Source: Dimorphilus gyrociliatus
Taxonomy: Eukaryota; Annelida; Polychaeta; Dinophilidae
Direction: 5' to 3'
Assembly (NCBI GenBank): GCA_904063045.1
Contig: CAJFCJ010000003.1
Coordinates: forward strand, 2,466,504 to 2,530,503
DNA: 64,000 bases
Of this stretch, positions 63,906 to 64,000 are shown piece after piece; positions within the stretch are counted from its first letter, which is position 1; each line of letters starts with the position of its first letter. The position numbers and the translations under genes were made by a program. The notes beneath the pieces were generated by a model. The model was not told the DNA's origin and ran no database searches. It saw nothing but the letters and a program-made list of their open reading frames with translations.

Positions 63906-64000
63906 ATGGATTATGTTTATGATACATCTGGTGATGATTTTAACATTAAATCGTCAAATACCTCCCTTTCTCACGAAGAATTAGCTCGGCCTATATTCTT
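63906..64000 (+). CDS. Start of an unidentified gene, cut by the window end
   Basis: ATG 63906 opens a frame that stays open to the window edge (31 codons). It begins MDYVYDTSGDDFNIKSSNTS, acidic and Ser-rich, then HEELARPIF. Codon use looks like the other coding exons here, and a CTCF-like element lies about 150 bp upstream as in CFAP126. Too short to assign; it may also be chance. Confidence 0.4.
   Translation, partial: MDYVYDTSGDDFNIKSSNTSLSHEELARPIF

Noticed and set aside
1-64000. tRNA, rRNA, CRISPR arrays, retrotransposon coding regions
   Set aside because: I looked for typical tRNA internal promoter words, rRNA-like GC-rich blocks, spaced repeats and reverse transcriptase or transposase motifs and saw none that hold up.

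Overview
The window is nuclear DNA from an invertebrate animal. It is AT-rich (roughly 30% G+C by eye). Most genes are split by short GT-AG introns (about 45-100 bp), while a few introns and intergenic stretches run to several kb. The gene set is metazoan and bilaterian: a muscle/nerve-type nicotinic receptor, rhodopsin-like GPCRs, an R12-type RGS protein, and ciliary and sperm-axoneme proteins. I cannot name the species. A compact-intron, AT-rich lophotrochozoan (for example an annelid-like worm) is my best guess, and it is inference only.

Layout: 404-5193 (+) centlein (CNTLN) in 22 exons; 6374-7373 (+) a small three-exon SPMIP11/TEX49-like sperm microtubule inner protein; 8008-10742 (+) a UCP-type mitochondrial carrier; 12991-18877 three related rhodopsin-like GPCRs (+, -, +), each with one intron at the same site, and a PGAM5-like phosphatase (15912-16892, -) between the second and third; 18878-22522 a non-coding stretch with a degenerate fourth GPCR remnant and a diverged direct duplication; 22523-32248 (-) an alpha-type nicotinic acetylcholine receptor subunit whose first exon was not found; 38987-40269 (+) Flattop/CFAP126; about 40733-42895 (+) an unrecognised coiled-coil protein; 45260-46648 (-) a single-exon LRR-Ig transmembrane protein of Kekkon/LIG type; 46649-56114 a 9 kb gene-free region with a CpG-rich kilobase and a cluster of one 8-mer; 56115-62945 (+) an RGS12/RGS14-type protein (RGS, Ras-binding and GoLoco motifs) with two candidate first exons; 63906-64000 (+) the start of another gene.

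Themes: three genes (CNTLN, SPMIP11-like, CFAP126) are centriole/axoneme parts, and several others (GPCRs, RGS/GoLoco, nAChR, LRR-Ig receptor) are membrane signalling parts. They do not form an operon, and adjacency is not evidence of joint function. I found no clearly new system. The strongest unexplained signals are non-coding: a recurring YAGATGGCG motif resembling the animal CTCF core, seven same-strand TGACAAAC copies in 3.3 kb, a triple E-box around a TATA box at the internal RGS promoter, the CpG-rich non-coding kilobase, and an excess of the palindrome AGGCCT. Exon limits were set by hand from splice consensus, reading phase and family similarity; no alignment or search was run.
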